64,000 nt of DNA from Bacteroidota bacterium (GTDB lineage Bacteria > Bacteroidota > Bacteroidia > Chitinophagales > LD1): positions 1 to 64,000 of the forward strand of contig CANJZE010000014.1 of the NCBI GenBank assembly GCA_947479455.1, given 5' to 3'. This document shows positions 15,826-26,445 of this stretch, piece after piece; position 1 is the stretch's first letter, and each line of letters starts with the position of its first letter. A model generated the notes under the pieces. It was not told the DNA's origin. It made no database searches and saw nothing but the letters and a program-made list of their open reading frames with translations. A program made the position numbers and the translations under genes.

Positions 15826-17094
15826 ATGAAAAATTTACAAGGTCTTCTTAGCAAATTTTCACTCGCACTTTTGCTATTTGTTACCGGTTGTAAGGGAGGT
15901 TACAACGGGCAACTACTCGGAGAACAAGACAGACCCAAATGGAATCCGATAACGCCATACGGTATGGTGTTTATTCCATCGGGGGTGTTGCATATCGGTC
16001 CTAGCGATCAAGATGTGAACTCGTCTATGCAAGCTAGAGCAAAGCAAGTTTCTATTGTCGGCTTCTACATGGATGATACCGAAATCACCAACAATGAGTA
16101 CCGTCAATTCATTAATTATGTGCGCGATTCAGTAGCCCATAAATTACAAGGCGATGTGGAAACCGGTAATGAAGATGGAAAAGAAACCATTGACTGGAAT
16201 AAGAAAATTGAATGGAGTGGAAAACAAAAGAACGAAGCTTTAGAAGACATCTACCTTCCCGAGAACGAAAGAATTTGGGGAAGAAAAGAACTTGCCCTAA
16301 GCAAATTGAAGTACGATTATGAGTGGTTCGATTATAAAGCAGCAGCTCAAACTAAGAACAGAGGCAAATCAAGAACTAGTTTTATTCATAAAGAATCGGT
16401 AGACGTGTATCCTGACACGTTGGTATGGGTTAGAGATTTCTCCTACTCTTATAACGAACCAATGACCCGCAACTATTTTCATCACCCTGCCTTTGACGAC
16501 TATCCTGCGGTAGGGGTTACCTGGCATCAAGCAAACGCGTTCTGTTTTTGGAGAACACGTCTTTGGGAAGATTACAGAACACCGCGTGGAGAGCCTTTGA
16601 TGGATATCTTCCGCTTACCTACAGAGCATGAGTGGGAATATGCCGCACGGGGTGGGAAAAAATTGGCACCTTACCCTTGGGGAGGTCCTTATGTTAGAAA
16701 TGCGAAAGGTTGTATATTGGCTAACTTCAAACCTGGCAGAGGAAACTATCCTGAAGATGGCGGGTTTTATACCGTTCGCTCTGATGCGTATTGGCCAAAT
16801 GATTATGGTTTGTACAACATGGCTGGTAACGTAGCTGAATGGACATCATCAGCTTTCTACGAAAACTCTTATGCTTTTATTCATGACCTCAATCCAGATA
16901 TTCGTTACGATGCTGAAAAGTCAGAACCGGAAGCAATGAAACGTAAGGTTATAAGAGGAGGCTCGTGGAAAGATATCGGCTACTATATTGAAACAGGTAC
17001 CCGTCATTGGGAATATGGCGATTCAGCCAAATCTTACGTAGGTTTTAGGTGTATTACCACCTTCTTGGGAAGAGATATTACGGACAGCAACTAA
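15826..17094 (+). CDS. gldK: T9SS ring lipoprotein GldK/PorK
   Basis: GldK forms, with GldN, the periplasmic ring of the type IX secretion system under the outer membrane. The N-terminus is a lipoprotein signal (LLLFVTGC, Cys22). The rest is a formylglycine-enzyme (FGE/SUMF1)-like domain: GMVFIPSGVLHIG near 46-58, YMDDTEITNNEYRQF, GDYPAVGVTWHQA-like core (YPAVGVTWHQANAFCFW), and the C-terminal RGGSW and GFRC. In GldK this fold is structural. Gene order decides GldK over its paralogue GldJ. Length 422 is normal. Confidence 0.93.
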   Translation: MKNLQGLLSKFSLALLLFVTGCKGGYNGQLLGEQDRPKWNPITPYGMVFIPSGVLHIGPSDQDVNSSMQARAKQVSIVGFYMDDTEITNNEYRQFINYVRDSVAHKLQGDVETGNEDGKETIDWNKKIEWSGKQKNEALEDIYLPENERIWGRKELALSKLKYDYEWFDYKAAAQTKNRGKSRTSFIHKESVDVYPDTLVWVRDFSYSYNEPMTRNYFHHPAFDDYPAVGVTWHQANAFCFWRTRLWEDYRTPRGEPLMDIFRLPTEHEWEYAARGGKKLAPYPWGGPYVRNAKGCILANFKPGRGNYPEDGGFYTVRSDAYWPNDYGLYNMAGNVAEWTSSAFYENSYAFIHDLNPDIRYDAEKSEPEAMKRKVIRGGSWKDIGYYIETGTRHWEYGDSAKSYVGFRCITTFLGRDITDSN

Positions 17095-17198
17095 GAGGCT
17101 ACATTTTATCGACTCTTAAAATATTGAAGGACCCAATAACCGTTTTTAATTTTAAAACTAAATATTTCATTGTTTAACCCTAACTAAAAAACAAAAAC

Positions 17199-17990
17199 AT
17201 GGCAGCAGAAAAAGTTCATCCATTGACCACGAAAAAAGCAAGAATTTATTTGAATTATGCGTACTCCTTTGGAGCAGCAGTCGTAATTGCGGGAGCATTA
17301 TTCAAAATCATGCACTGGCAAGGTGCTAATATTATGCTTATCGTGGGTATGGGTGCAGAGGTAATTATCTTTATCATTTCAGGTTTTGAACCTCAGGCGG
17401 CCTTGCATGCTGAATATGAGTGGGAGAGAGTGTATCCGGAACTAGCTTCTGAAACTCCAATAGGACAAAAATCTCCATCTCAACAATTAGACAAAATGTT
17501 GACGGATGCTAAAGTTGGACCTGAATTAATGCATAGTTTAAGTAAAGGATTCACTTCTTTAGCCGATACAGCGTCTAAAATGAAAGATCTGGGTGATGCA
17601 ACAGTAGCGGCAAGCGATTTTTCCAAGAGTGCAAAAACTGCAGCTGGACAAATTACTTCGTTTGCTCAAGCTGCTGCTACCGCAACTTCAGCAGTTACAG
17701 CTATAGGCACTGGTGCAGAAAATACTAAAGTTTATCATGAGCAAGTTCAGGTTATGGTGAAAAACCTTTCGCAACTGAATGCCATTTATGAACTTGAATT
17801 ACAAGATTCAAACAATCACTTGAAAGCAATGAATAAGTTCTTTGGAAACTTGAATGCAGCAGCTGGCGCACTTTCTGAAACAGCTACAGATGCAGTTAAA
17901 TACAAAGATAATTTAGCTCAGTTGAACAAGAACCTTACTTCATTAAATGCAGTGTATGGTAACATGCTTTCTGCTATGAAGTCGATTTAA
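17199..17990 (+). CDS. gldL: T9SS motor protein GldL
   Basis: GldL is the inner-membrane stator-like part of the T9SS/gliding motor, working with GldM on the proton motive force. Two transmembrane helices lie at about 17-37 and 43-63. The second contains E54 (GMGAEVIIF), which corresponds by position to the functionally essential membrane glutamate of Flavobacterium GldL. The cytoplasmic remainder (about 80-263) is helical with many Ala/Ser/Asn heptads and looks like coiled coil. It is 104 bp after gldK and 50 bp before gldM. Confidence 0.94.
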   Translation: MAAEKVHPLTTKKARIYLNYAYSFGAAVVIAGALFKIMHWQGANIMLIVGMGAEVIIFIISGFEPQAALHAEYEWERVYPELASETPIGQKSPSQQLDKMLTDAKVGPELMHSLSKGFTSLADTASKMKDLGDATVAASDFSKSAKTAAGQITSFAQAAATATSAVTAIGTGAENTKVYHEQVQVMVKNLSQLNAIYELELQDSNNHLKAMNKFFGNLNAAAGALSETATDAVKYKDNLAQLNKNLTSLNAVYGNMLSAMKSI

Positions 17991-18040
17991 TTGAGGTAAT
18001 AATTTTTATTGGCATAACCCTAAAACGAGAAACTTAAACA

Positions 18041-19666
18041 ATGGCAGGTGGTAAATTAACTCCGCGGCAGAAAATGATTAACATGATGTACCTCGTGTTA
18101 ACAGCCCTACTCGCTTTGAACGTATCGCAAGAAGTATTAAATGCATTCCACTTAGTTAACGAGGGATTGCAAACTTCAAACGGTTCGTTAGGCGAAAAAA
18201 ATAACGGTATCTATAAGGCATTCGATAAACAAATGGAAAACGATAAAGCGAAAGCACAACAGTTTTTCGATAAAGCTCAAAAAGCAAAAAAAATCGGATC
18301 AGATTTGAATAATTTGGTAGAAAACTACAAAACTGAAATCATTAAACAAGCCGGTGGTATTGATCCCGAAACGGATGATATTGAGCAACGCGATAATATC
18401 GATGTAGCTACACGTATGTTTGTTGAAGAAGGACCAGGCGTAAAGAGAGGGAGAGAACTTCAGCAAAAGATATTGGATGCTCGCAAAAATTTGTTGGACT
18501 TGGTAGATGAAAAAGACAGGGCAAATTTCAAAATGTCACTTGACGCCAAGACTCCTAAGAAAAAAGGAGAAGAAGGTGCTAAATGGGAGTATCTAACGTT
18601 TAGCAGTGTGCCGGCAACAGCAGCTGTAACAATTCTATCTAAGTTTCAGAATGATGTGGTGAGTTCTGAAGGTGCTGTTATTGAGTATTTGATTAAAAAA
18701 ATTGGAGAAACCGATTTTAAATTCACTGACTTAACCGCAAAAATTATTGCCCCAACTAGTTATATTTTAACTGGTCAGCAGTATAAAGCAGATGTGTTTT
18801 TAGCAGCATTTAATTCAACGCAACAACCTGAAATTTTCTTAGGCTCTGTTGGCGGGTTCAAGAAAAATCCTGATGGATCTTACGATACAAAAGATTCTAA
18901 TGATCCACTACCTAGTGGTTACGGAAATAATATGTTGAAAGCCGAAGGTGGATTCGGAAAATATACTGCAACCGGTGCAGGTGTTGGCGAAAAAACCTAT
19001 ACAGGAATTATTCGCGTAAAGAATCCAACTGGTGGATATAAGTTCTATCCATTTGAAGGGAAATATCAAACGGCTCCGAAGGCGGTTGTGGTATCCCCAA
19101 CGAAGATGAATGTGCTTTACATAGGCGTAGACAACCCAATGGAAATTTCAGTTCCAGGAGTTGGACAAGGAGATGTTTCAGCAACTATTGAGGGGGCGGG
19201 AACATTAAAAAAGGACCCTGCGAATCCAGCGAGTTATATTGCTAATGTTACAGCTATAGGAAAGTGTAAGATTAATGTATCAGCTAAGATTGACGGAAAG
19301 ATTCAACCAATGGATGGAAAGGAGTTCCGTATCAAACGTATTCCCGATCCGGTTCCTATGACTAGTGGTAAACTAAGAGGAGGAAACGTTCAAGCAGGAA
19401 CTATGAAAGCGCAGTCAGGAATTTTGGCCTTATTGGAGAATTTCGACTTTGATGCACGTTTCAATGTAGTAAGTTTCCAAATGGTATTCTCTTCCAAGGG
19501 CGAAATTTTTAAAGCTGAATCACCGGGACCAGGATTTACACCTCAAATGCAAGCATTTAAGGATAGAGCTAAGCCTAAGGATATTCTTTTTATTGATGAG
19601 ATAAAAGTTGTAGGTCCAGATAAACAGCCGAGAAAACTTGGTCAAATTGCATTCACTATTATCTAA
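18041..19666 (+). CDS. gldM: T9SS motor protein GldM
   Basis: GldM spans the periplasm and links the GldL motor to the GldK/GldN ring. The N-terminus (TPRQKMINMMYLVLTALLALNV) is the single transmembrane helix with the conserved arginine R9 at its cytoplasmic side. Helical and beta periplasmic domains follow to residue 541, ending DKQPRKLGQIAFTII. The length is close to the family's usual 510-520. It is in one operon with gldL and gldN. Confidence 0.95.
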   Translation: MAGGKLTPRQKMINMMYLVLTALLALNVSQEVLNAFHLVNEGLQTSNGSLGEKNNGIYKAFDKQMENDKAKAQQFFDKAQKAKKIGSDLNNLVENYKTEIIKQAGGIDPETDDIEQRDNIDVATRMFVEEGPGVKRGRELQQKILDARKNLLDLVDEKDRANFKMSLDAKTPKKKGEEGAKWEYLTFSSVPATAAVTILSKFQNDVVSSEGAVIEYLIKKIGETDFKFTDLTAKIIAPTSYILTGQQYKADVFLAAFNSTQQPEIFLGSVGGFKKNPDGSYDTKDSNDPLPSGYGNNMLKAEGGFGKYTATGAGVGEKTYTGIIRVKNPTGGYKFYPFEGKYQTAPKAVVVSPTKMNVLYIGVDNPMEISVPGVGQGDVSATIEGAGTLKKDPANPASYIANVTAIGKCKINVSAKIDGKIQPMDGKEFRIKRIPDPVPMTSGKLRGGNVQAGTMKAQSGILALLENFDFDARFNVVSFQMVFSSKGEIFKAESPGPGFTPQMQAFKDRAKPKDILFIDEIKVVGPDKQPRKLGQIAFTII

Positions 19667-19677
19667 AAACTGAAATC

Positions 19678-20502
19678 ATGTATAACAAAGGAAAATTTGT
19701 ATTTGCTGCATTGCTACTCGTATTTGCAGGTTCAGTTTTTGCTCAAGAACCACTTGATGGGGCATGGGTAAAGACGACTACAAAAGAAAAGGAAGTGATT
19801 CCTTACGATTATATACGCGAAGCAGATGTGTTTTGGGCAAAGCGTATTTGGAGAATGATTGATGTAAGGGAGAAAATGAATTTGCCATTTAAATATCCTC
19901 AGCAGCCTCTTATACAAATTGTTCACACTGCGGCCAAGAATGGTGAATTGACAGTTTATGATAATAACGTTACTGATGCCGATCAATTCAAACAGGTTCT
20001 AAGTGTGGAAGATGTAAAGAAATTGGGAACTCGTATTGACACTGTAATGCAGATTAACCCGATTACTTTGGAAGAAGAGCAAGTGATTCAGAAAAATGAC
20101 TTGACTTGGGAGAAAATCGTAAAGTATCGTGTTAAGGAAGATTGGTTCTTCGATGAAGAGACTTCGACTATGATGTGCCGCATTATTGGTATAGCTCCCG
20201 TGATGGAAGATTTTGATGCTTCTGGTAATTATCGTGGTGATATGACTATGTATTGGGTTTATTACCCAGACCTACGTCCTATCTTAGGTAAATATGAAGT
20301 TTATAACCCAAAGAATGATGCAGTTAGAATGAGTTGGGAAGATTTATTCGAAGCTCGTTATTTCGAAAGCTATATTTATAAGGAGAGCAACGTTCATGAT
20401 AGAAATATTCAGGAATACGCGACTGGTATGGATGCATTGCTAGAGAGCGACCGTACTAAAAATGACAATTTCGTTTTCGAACACGATTTGTGGAATTACT
20501 AG
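19678..20502 (+). CDS. gldN: T9SS ring protein GldN/PorN
   Basis: This 274-residue periplasmic partner of GldK has a signal peptide (FVFAALLLVFAGSVFAQ). The body shows the family pattern IPYDYIREADVFWAKRIWRMIDVREKMN and a C-terminal WVYYPDLRPILGKYEV. It starts 11 bp after gldM and is followed by a strong terminator, which ends the T9SS operon. Confidence 0.94.
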   Translation: MYNKGKFVFAALLLVFAGSVFAQEPLDGAWVKTTTKEKEVIPYDYIREADVFWAKRIWRMIDVREKMNLPFKYPQQPLIQIVHTAAKNGELTVYDNNVTDADQFKQVLSVEDVKKLGTRIDTVMQINPITLEEEQVIQKNDLTWEKIVKYRVKEDWFFDEETSTMMCRIIGIAPVMEDFDASGNYRGDMTMYWVYYPDLRPILGKYEVYNPKNDAVRMSWEDLFEARYFESYIYKESNVHDRNIQEYATGMDALLESDRTKNDNFVFEHDLWNY

Positions 20503-20525
20503 AATAGTAGCGTATAGAAAAAATG

Positions 20526-20564
20526 AAAAAGGATGTCTGTTTGCAGGCATCCTTTTTTATTTTG
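20526..20564 (+). terminator. Terminator of the porP-gldKLMN operon
   Basis: The stem AAAAAGGATG / CATCCTTTTT has an inner CTG/CAG pairing and is followed by TTTTTTATTTT. It lies between gldN and the convergent gyrB, and the A-run in front would let it act for gyrB too, although it is only 12-50 bp from the gyrB stop. Confidence 0.9.
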
Positions 20565-20575
20565 GCAAACAAGAA

Positions 20576-22558
<1,983 letters not shown>

Positions 22559-22655
22559 TTACTGTTTAAAATTGTTGGGCGAATGTAAGAAAGCAGCGTG
22601 GTTTTAGTCCGTTTGCGACTGCTTTTTTATCCCCAAAAAGTCATAATAATTCACA

Positions 22656-22690
22656 TAAAAAAACCACCTCGAAATGAGGTGGCTTTTGAA
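22656..22690 (-). terminator. Terminator of the zinc-peptidase gene
   Basis: The stem CCACCTC / GAGGTGG with a GAAAT-type loop is followed on the minus strand by a T-tract (TTTTTTTAT). It starts 22 bp after the stop of the gene at 22712. Confidence 0.85.
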
Positions 22691-22711
22691 TAGGATGAGA
22701 CTTGATTTTGG

Positions 22712-23389
22712 TTACCTTCTGCGCAGGAAAATACTGATATAATAAACCAAAGTGGCTAATGAAGAAAGTGCGGCTACTACATAAGTCATTGCCGCCCATT
22801 TCAAAGCGTCTTTTGCCATTTCATGTTCTTGAGAAGAAGTGATTCCAGAACTGTCTAACCAAGCAAGGGCACGGTTAGATGCATCGAACTCCACAGGCAA
22901 CGTAATGAAACTGAAAATAGTGGTTGCGGTAAACATTACAATTCCAAAAAGAAGCAAATACGGAAATACAGTAATGGTAAGCACACCAGCCAACAAAATC
23001 CATTGCATATAACGCGAAGCAAAACTTACAGCCGGAACTAATTTAGAACGCATACCTAGCCACATGTAAGCATGAGCGTGTTGAACAGCGTGTCCGCATT
23101 CGTGTGCCGCAACGGCAGCAGCAGCCACGCTTCTTCCGTTATAAACTTCCGGGGAAAGATTTACAGTTTTGTCAAGCGGATTGTAGTGGTCGGTAAGTTG
23201 ACCTTCGACTGAAACGATTTTTACATCGCTGATATTGTTATCGCCCAACATTTTTGCAGCTACCTGAGCGCCAGTCATGTTTCCGCGAAATGCGATTTCT
23301 GAATATTGTTTGAATTTGCTTTTAAGGCGCATACTTACGAGCCAACTAATAAGCATGAACACAATGAGAATTCCATAAATTCCTAACAT
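22712..23389 (-). CDS. YugP-type membrane zinc metallopeptidase
   Basis: This 225-residue protein has an N-terminal membrane helix (GILIVFMLISWLVSM), the zinc motif HECGH at 96-100 (AAHECGHAVQHA), and three further hydrophobic segments in the C-terminal half. This is the pattern of the Zn_peptidase_2 family. The substrate is unknown. It sits alone between gyrB and a divergent DinB-like gene. Confidence 0.9.
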   Translation of the reverse strand: MLGIYGILIVFMLISWLVSMRLKSKFKQYSEIAFRGNMTGAQVAAKMLGDNNISDVKIVSVEGQLTDHYNPLDKTVNLSPEVYNGRSVAAAAVAAHECGHAVQHAHAYMWLGMRSKLVPAVSFASRYMQWILLAGVLTITVFPYLLLFGIVMFTATTIFSFITLPVEFDASNRALAWLDSSGITSSQEHEMAKDALKWAAMTYVVAALSSLATLVYYISIFLRRR

Positions 23390-23581
23390 AGTTTTTGGTT
23401 TTAGTGATGCAATGGTAATAACAATTTGTATGCTAAAACATATTGCGAAACTGTTTTGTCAAAGATTAAGACGAAGTGGCAGAAGAATTATTTGAACATA
23501 GAAAAGAAGATTGCGTTTCTGTCAAACCTTCCCAACCTGTGTTCGACAAAGAACTATTTCATTTACTTCAAAATTAAAACC

Positions 23582-24112
23582 ATGAACACCCAACTCGAAA
23601 AACAATTTCTTCAATTAGAAGAAGACCGCAAGAATCTTTTCAATGAATTGAAGAACTACAGCGATGAAGTCATCAACAAAAAACCAGCACCCGAAAAATG
23701 GAGTGTGGCAGAAGTAATTGCACATTTGATTACTGCCGAAGAAATGTCGTTAAAATATTTGTCGAAGAAAATTCAAGATACATCAAAAGAAAGCGATGAA
23801 GGTCTGAAGAATAAATATCGTTGGCTTCTGGTACAAATTGTTTTCACCTTCAACATAAAATTCAAAGCACCGGAAATTGTAGAGCCTAAAATGGGTTATC
23901 AATCATTAGGTGCTTTAGAAACTAAATGGAGCGATGTTAGAAATCAAACTTTGCAAACCTTGCAGAAGTTAAGTGATGAAGAAGTGAATAAAACTTTATG
24001 GAAGCACGCACTCGCAGGAAAGATGAATCTGCATCACATGGTGCAGTTCTTCGGGGTGCATTACAACCGCCATAAAAAGCAAATTGAGCGAACTATTGTT
24101 GCAGTGAAATAA
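23582..24112 (+). CDS. DinB/YfiT-like protein
   Basis: The ATG at 23582 begins a typical DinB-superfamily four-helix protein (MNTQLEKQFLQLEEDRKNLF); an open frame to 23426 adds residues without family character. Signs are KPAPEKWSVAEVIAHLITAEEM (first metal histidine), and LHHMVQFFGVHYNRHKKQIE near the C-terminus with the remaining histidines. Members bind a metal and many act as thiol transferases; the substrate here is unknown. The stop at 24110-24112 touches the end of the decayed MarR gene on the other strand. Confidence 0.85.
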   Translation: MNTQLEKQFLQLEEDRKNLFNELKNYSDEVINKKPAPEKWSVAEVIAHLITAEEMSLKYLSKKIQDTSKESDEGLKNKYRWLLVQIVFTFNIKFKAPEIVEPKMGYQSLGALETKWSDVRNQTLQTLQKLSDEEVNKTLWKHALAGKMNLHHMVQFFGVHYNRHKKQIERTIVAVK

Positions 24113-24469
24113 TTATTGTTTCTGATGCTCTATTTTCTCTGCCTCTGAAATCCCTTCGCTCAATTCAGAAAGAATATCAATCAGTTATTGAGTTTTTTTA
24201 ACTCCAATAATCGCTTCGAATTTTTTCTCTACCAGTTACGCGCAACCAATCAAGTATTCCATAAAGTCCACGCCATCTTTAATAATAAAACTAATTTTTG
24301 AGCGAGAATCTTTTGGGTCGGTTTCGAAGGCTATGAAACCTTTCGAAATTAAATCGTTCACCATTTTACTCATGGCTTGTTTGCTTACCCGCGCACGTTT
24401 CGAAAGTTCAAAGATGTTCAAATGTTCTGTGCTGACATTACTGATTAGTCGCAGGGGAGTAATTACCAA
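24113..24469 (-). pseudogene. Decayed MarR-family regulator
   Basis: The minus strand codes a winged-helix segment (IFELSKRARVSKQAMSKMVN, then KGFIAFETDPKDSRSK) typical of MarR. In the same frame a TAA interrupts at 24236-24238 and another at 24185-24187, yet the reading continues as MarR-like sequence (LVEKKFEAIIG, LIDILSELSEGIS) to a TAA at 24113-24115. The N-terminal 40-50 residues are missing: upstream the DNA turns into the end of a TolC-type gene on the other strand. Truncation plus two nonsense codons make a functional repressor unlikely. Confidence 0.8.
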
Positions 24470-24593
24470 TCTCGAATTGCTTACCGCGCAAACAAATTTG
24501 CAGAATGCGCAGCTCGGTAAAATTCAATTGGAATACAAACTGCTTTTATCGAAGCTCGATTTAAACCGCATTGGCGGAACAAGGTTTTGGTAA
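24456..24593 (+). pseudogene. 3' remnant of a TolC-family efflux gene
   Basis: Only the last 46 codons remain. They read GVITNLELLTAQTNLQNAQL followed by LEYKLLLSKLDLNRIGGTRFW-type sequence, the C-terminal helix of outer-membrane efflux proteins. There is no start codon or upstream part; the frame runs into the antisense of the MarR fragment. MarR and TolC genes often belong to one efflux operon, so this is probably the scar of a deletion or inversion that removed it. Confidence 0.75.
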
Positions 24594-24664
24594 GTAGTAA
24601 AAGTTAATTCGCATAATTTTTTTCAAGTCTTTGCGTTCAATTAATAGAACCAAAAATTTGTGTT

Positions 24665-24817
24665 ATGAATACTTACGAAAAAATCTTTGCCGGAAATGAT
24701 TACGGTATAATGAGCCCTGAACGTGCCGTTAACATGGAATACAACCACAAAATGAATTTTCTAATCGTGATTATTTTGATTCAAATAATTTCTGCATTAA
24801 TAGTGGCTTTGGTTTAA
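24665..24817 (+). CDS. 50-residue single-pass membrane protein
   Basis: An ATG-TAA frame of 50 codons. The N-terminal half is polar (MNTYEKIFAGNDYGIMSPER) and the C-terminal 22 residues are one hydrophobic helix (FLIVIILIQIISALIVALV). I know no family. It lies after the efflux-gene scar with about 70 bp of free upstream DNA. Clean composition and a complete helix make it a likely real small protein. Confidence 0.55.
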   Translation: MNTYEKIFAGNDYGIMSPERAVNMEYNHKMNFLIVIILIQIISALIVALV

Positions 24818-24861
24818 TACCCGACAAAATCGCTGCTTCAACATCGATAACGAGAAGCAAA

Positions 24862-25440
24862 CTACGATTTGAAAATTTTTCTTTTTTGAAATGGAACATA
24901 CCATTTGAGAACCTTTAAATTTTTCAGAATCTCAATTATCAGCTTTCTTCTTTGATGTTTTCTTTTGGCTGCACTTTTAGTATCCGAAGAATAAATCAAT
25001 TTGAAATCGTAATTGCCTTTTATTGTGAAAGCAGTTACGACCCTTGGATAATTTTGAAAATACCTATCGTGTTTCTCTGCCAAATCTTGAATGCAATTAT
25101 TTGGATTTAAAACATTCCCTTTCTTGTCAAAAATTGGTAAAAAATCAATCATCCCATCAATCCACTCATCAGCTATCTCAATTGGCAAGTAACCGTGTTG
25201 GAAATAAAAGAGTTCTTCATTAACAAGGTCAACATATTTTTCGATTTCCTCTCGACTTGGTTGCTTATTTAGATTCTTTAAATTTCTAAAACCTTCAATA
25301 CATTTCTCAATAGTGGTTAGGTATAGAGATTTTCTAGTAATCCCATACGCTGTTACTGCTATTAAAACACCAATAGCAGTAATTACTTCAGTAACAATTT
25401 GTACCCAATCGGGAAAACTTATGCCTTCAAAATTTGTCAT
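24862..25440 (-). CDS. Unknown protein with one membrane helix
   Basis: The 192 residues have one hydrophobic helix at about 15-35 (IVTEVITAIGVLIAVTAYGI) and a soluble part rich in Lys, Tyr and Phe (NEELFYFQHGYLPIEIADEWIDG). The C-terminus is strongly basic (KSAAKRKHQRRK). No family is recognised. Proteins of this layout, a short anchor plus an aromatic/charged helical domain, are often found in variable regions. It is AT-rich and adjoins other orphans, which suits acquired DNA. Confidence 0.7.
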   Translation of the reverse strand: MTNFEGISFPDWVQIVTEVITAIGVLIAVTAYGITRKSLYLTTIEKCIEGFRNLKNLNKQPSREEIEKYVDLVNEELFYFQHGYLPIEIADEWIDGMIDFLPIFDKKGNVLNPNNCIQDLAEKHDRYFQNYPRVVTAFTIKGNYDFKLIYSSDTKSAAKRKHQRRKLIIEILKNLKVLKWYVPFQKRKIFKS

Positions 25441-25466
25441 GAGATTTCTGAATTATGAAAAGACTA

Positions 25467-26051
25467 TCACCAGTAAAGTTTTTTTAAATATTCCACAATA
25501 TTTAGTGCTACACCATGATAATCATCGCCAGGATGTCCTTTCCCATTAACTGACTTAGAGTGCAAAATCTCTAATCCATCTTTACTCTTAAGCACAAAAA
25601 AGCCCTTTACAGCACCTCTCTTCTTTGTCAACTTTAAGTTCAAAATAAAATCAGCATCCTTTAAATCTGATGCTAACTTCCAATAGCCCCAAACTGTAAT
25701 ATTTTCTGCGAGGTATTTTCCTGTAAGTTGCTCAACTGAATTATCAACTTCAAGAAATACTTTATTCCCCTTGTCTGTTATGTGTGCTGATGCATTTAGT
25801 TGCTTGTTAGTATCACCACTGACAAATTCTTTCTTCCCATCTGCATATTGAATCGCAGAAATCTCTTTTTTTAATTTAGAATAGGATATGCCCGGATGTT
25901 CTGCCTTTCTGAATTTTATCAACTCAGGAGTTATTTCTGTTATAGTTACTGTATCCTTTGAGCCATTGGTGCTAAGCAAGATGTCCTGTGCCTGTGACTG
26001 AAGCATTAATAGAAAAATCGAAATGCAGAATGGAATGAATTTTTGCCTCAT
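25467..26051 (-). CDS. Secreted protein of unknown function
   Basis: The ATG at 26051 gives a signal peptide (MRQKFIPFCISIFLLMLQSQAQ); an upstream extension to 26159 is without it and unlikely. The mature protein of about 170 residues is beta-rich, with a start like DILLSTNGSKDTVTITEITPELIKF, which resembles periplasmic proteins of this phylum that begin with a short repeat reporting a 'NGDvi.gkV' motif. No catalytic motif is seen. The gene ends 26 bp from the preceding orphan, same strand. Confidence 0.75.
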   Translation of the reverse strand: MRQKFIPFCISIFLLMLQSQAQDILLSTNGSKDTVTITEITPELIKFRKAEHPGISYSKLKKEISAIQYADGKKEFVSGDTNKQLNASAHITDKGNKVFLEVDNSVEQLTGKYLAENITVWGYWKLASDLKDADFILNLKLTKKRGAVKGFFVLKSKDGLEILHSKSVNGKGHPGDDYHGVALNIVEYLKKLYW

Positions 26052-26124
26052 AAAAAGTTGTTCTGCTTCCAAAGAAAAAAATAATTCATTGCAATTCGTG
26101 TTATTTGTAGCAAATATTGTTCCT

Positions 26125-26427
26125 ATGAAAACTTTCGAAACATTAACCGAAGCCATCAACGATTTAAAAGTGCGTGGCTACGACCGGGATTTTAATTTGC
26201 GCGAAACATGCATTGAATGTTCGCAATCAAATACACAACTTTCTGCTGCTGATTTTGAAATAACCGAAACCTATCATTTTGACGGCAGCACCGATGTAGA
26301 TGATGAGGTGGTGCTTTATGCCATTGAATCAAAAACCGGATTGAAAGGAACTTTGGTGAATGCGTATGGTGCATACTCCGATTCAGTTTCGGATGTGCTT
26401 ATAGCCAAGTTGCGCTTTCACAAATAA
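26125..26427 (+). CDS. Small conserved Bacteroidota protein
   Basis: The ATG at 26125 starts a 100-residue cytosolic protein (MKTFETLTEAINDLKVRGYD, then NLRETCIECSQ, ending IAKLRFHK). I recall this family from other Bacteroidota, where it is often labelled phosphoribosylpyrophosphate synthetase. It has neither the length nor the PRPP-binding motif of that enzyme, so the label should not be copied. A CxxC pair is present (TCIEC). Function unknown. A longer frame to 26023 overlaps the divergent gene and was not chosen. Confidence 0.75.
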   Translation: MKTFETLTEAINDLKVRGYDRDFNLRETCIECSQSNTQLSAADFEITETYHFDGSTDVDDEVVLYAIESKTGLKGTLVNAYGAYSDSVSDVLIAKLRFHK

Positions 26428-26445
26428 TTCTATGTTTGGTTCACG

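Noticed and set aside
15826..17094. Active formylglycine-generating or sulfatase-modifying enzyme
   Set aside because: The FGE-like fold is there, but lipoprotein signal and gene order identify GldK, where the fold is structural.
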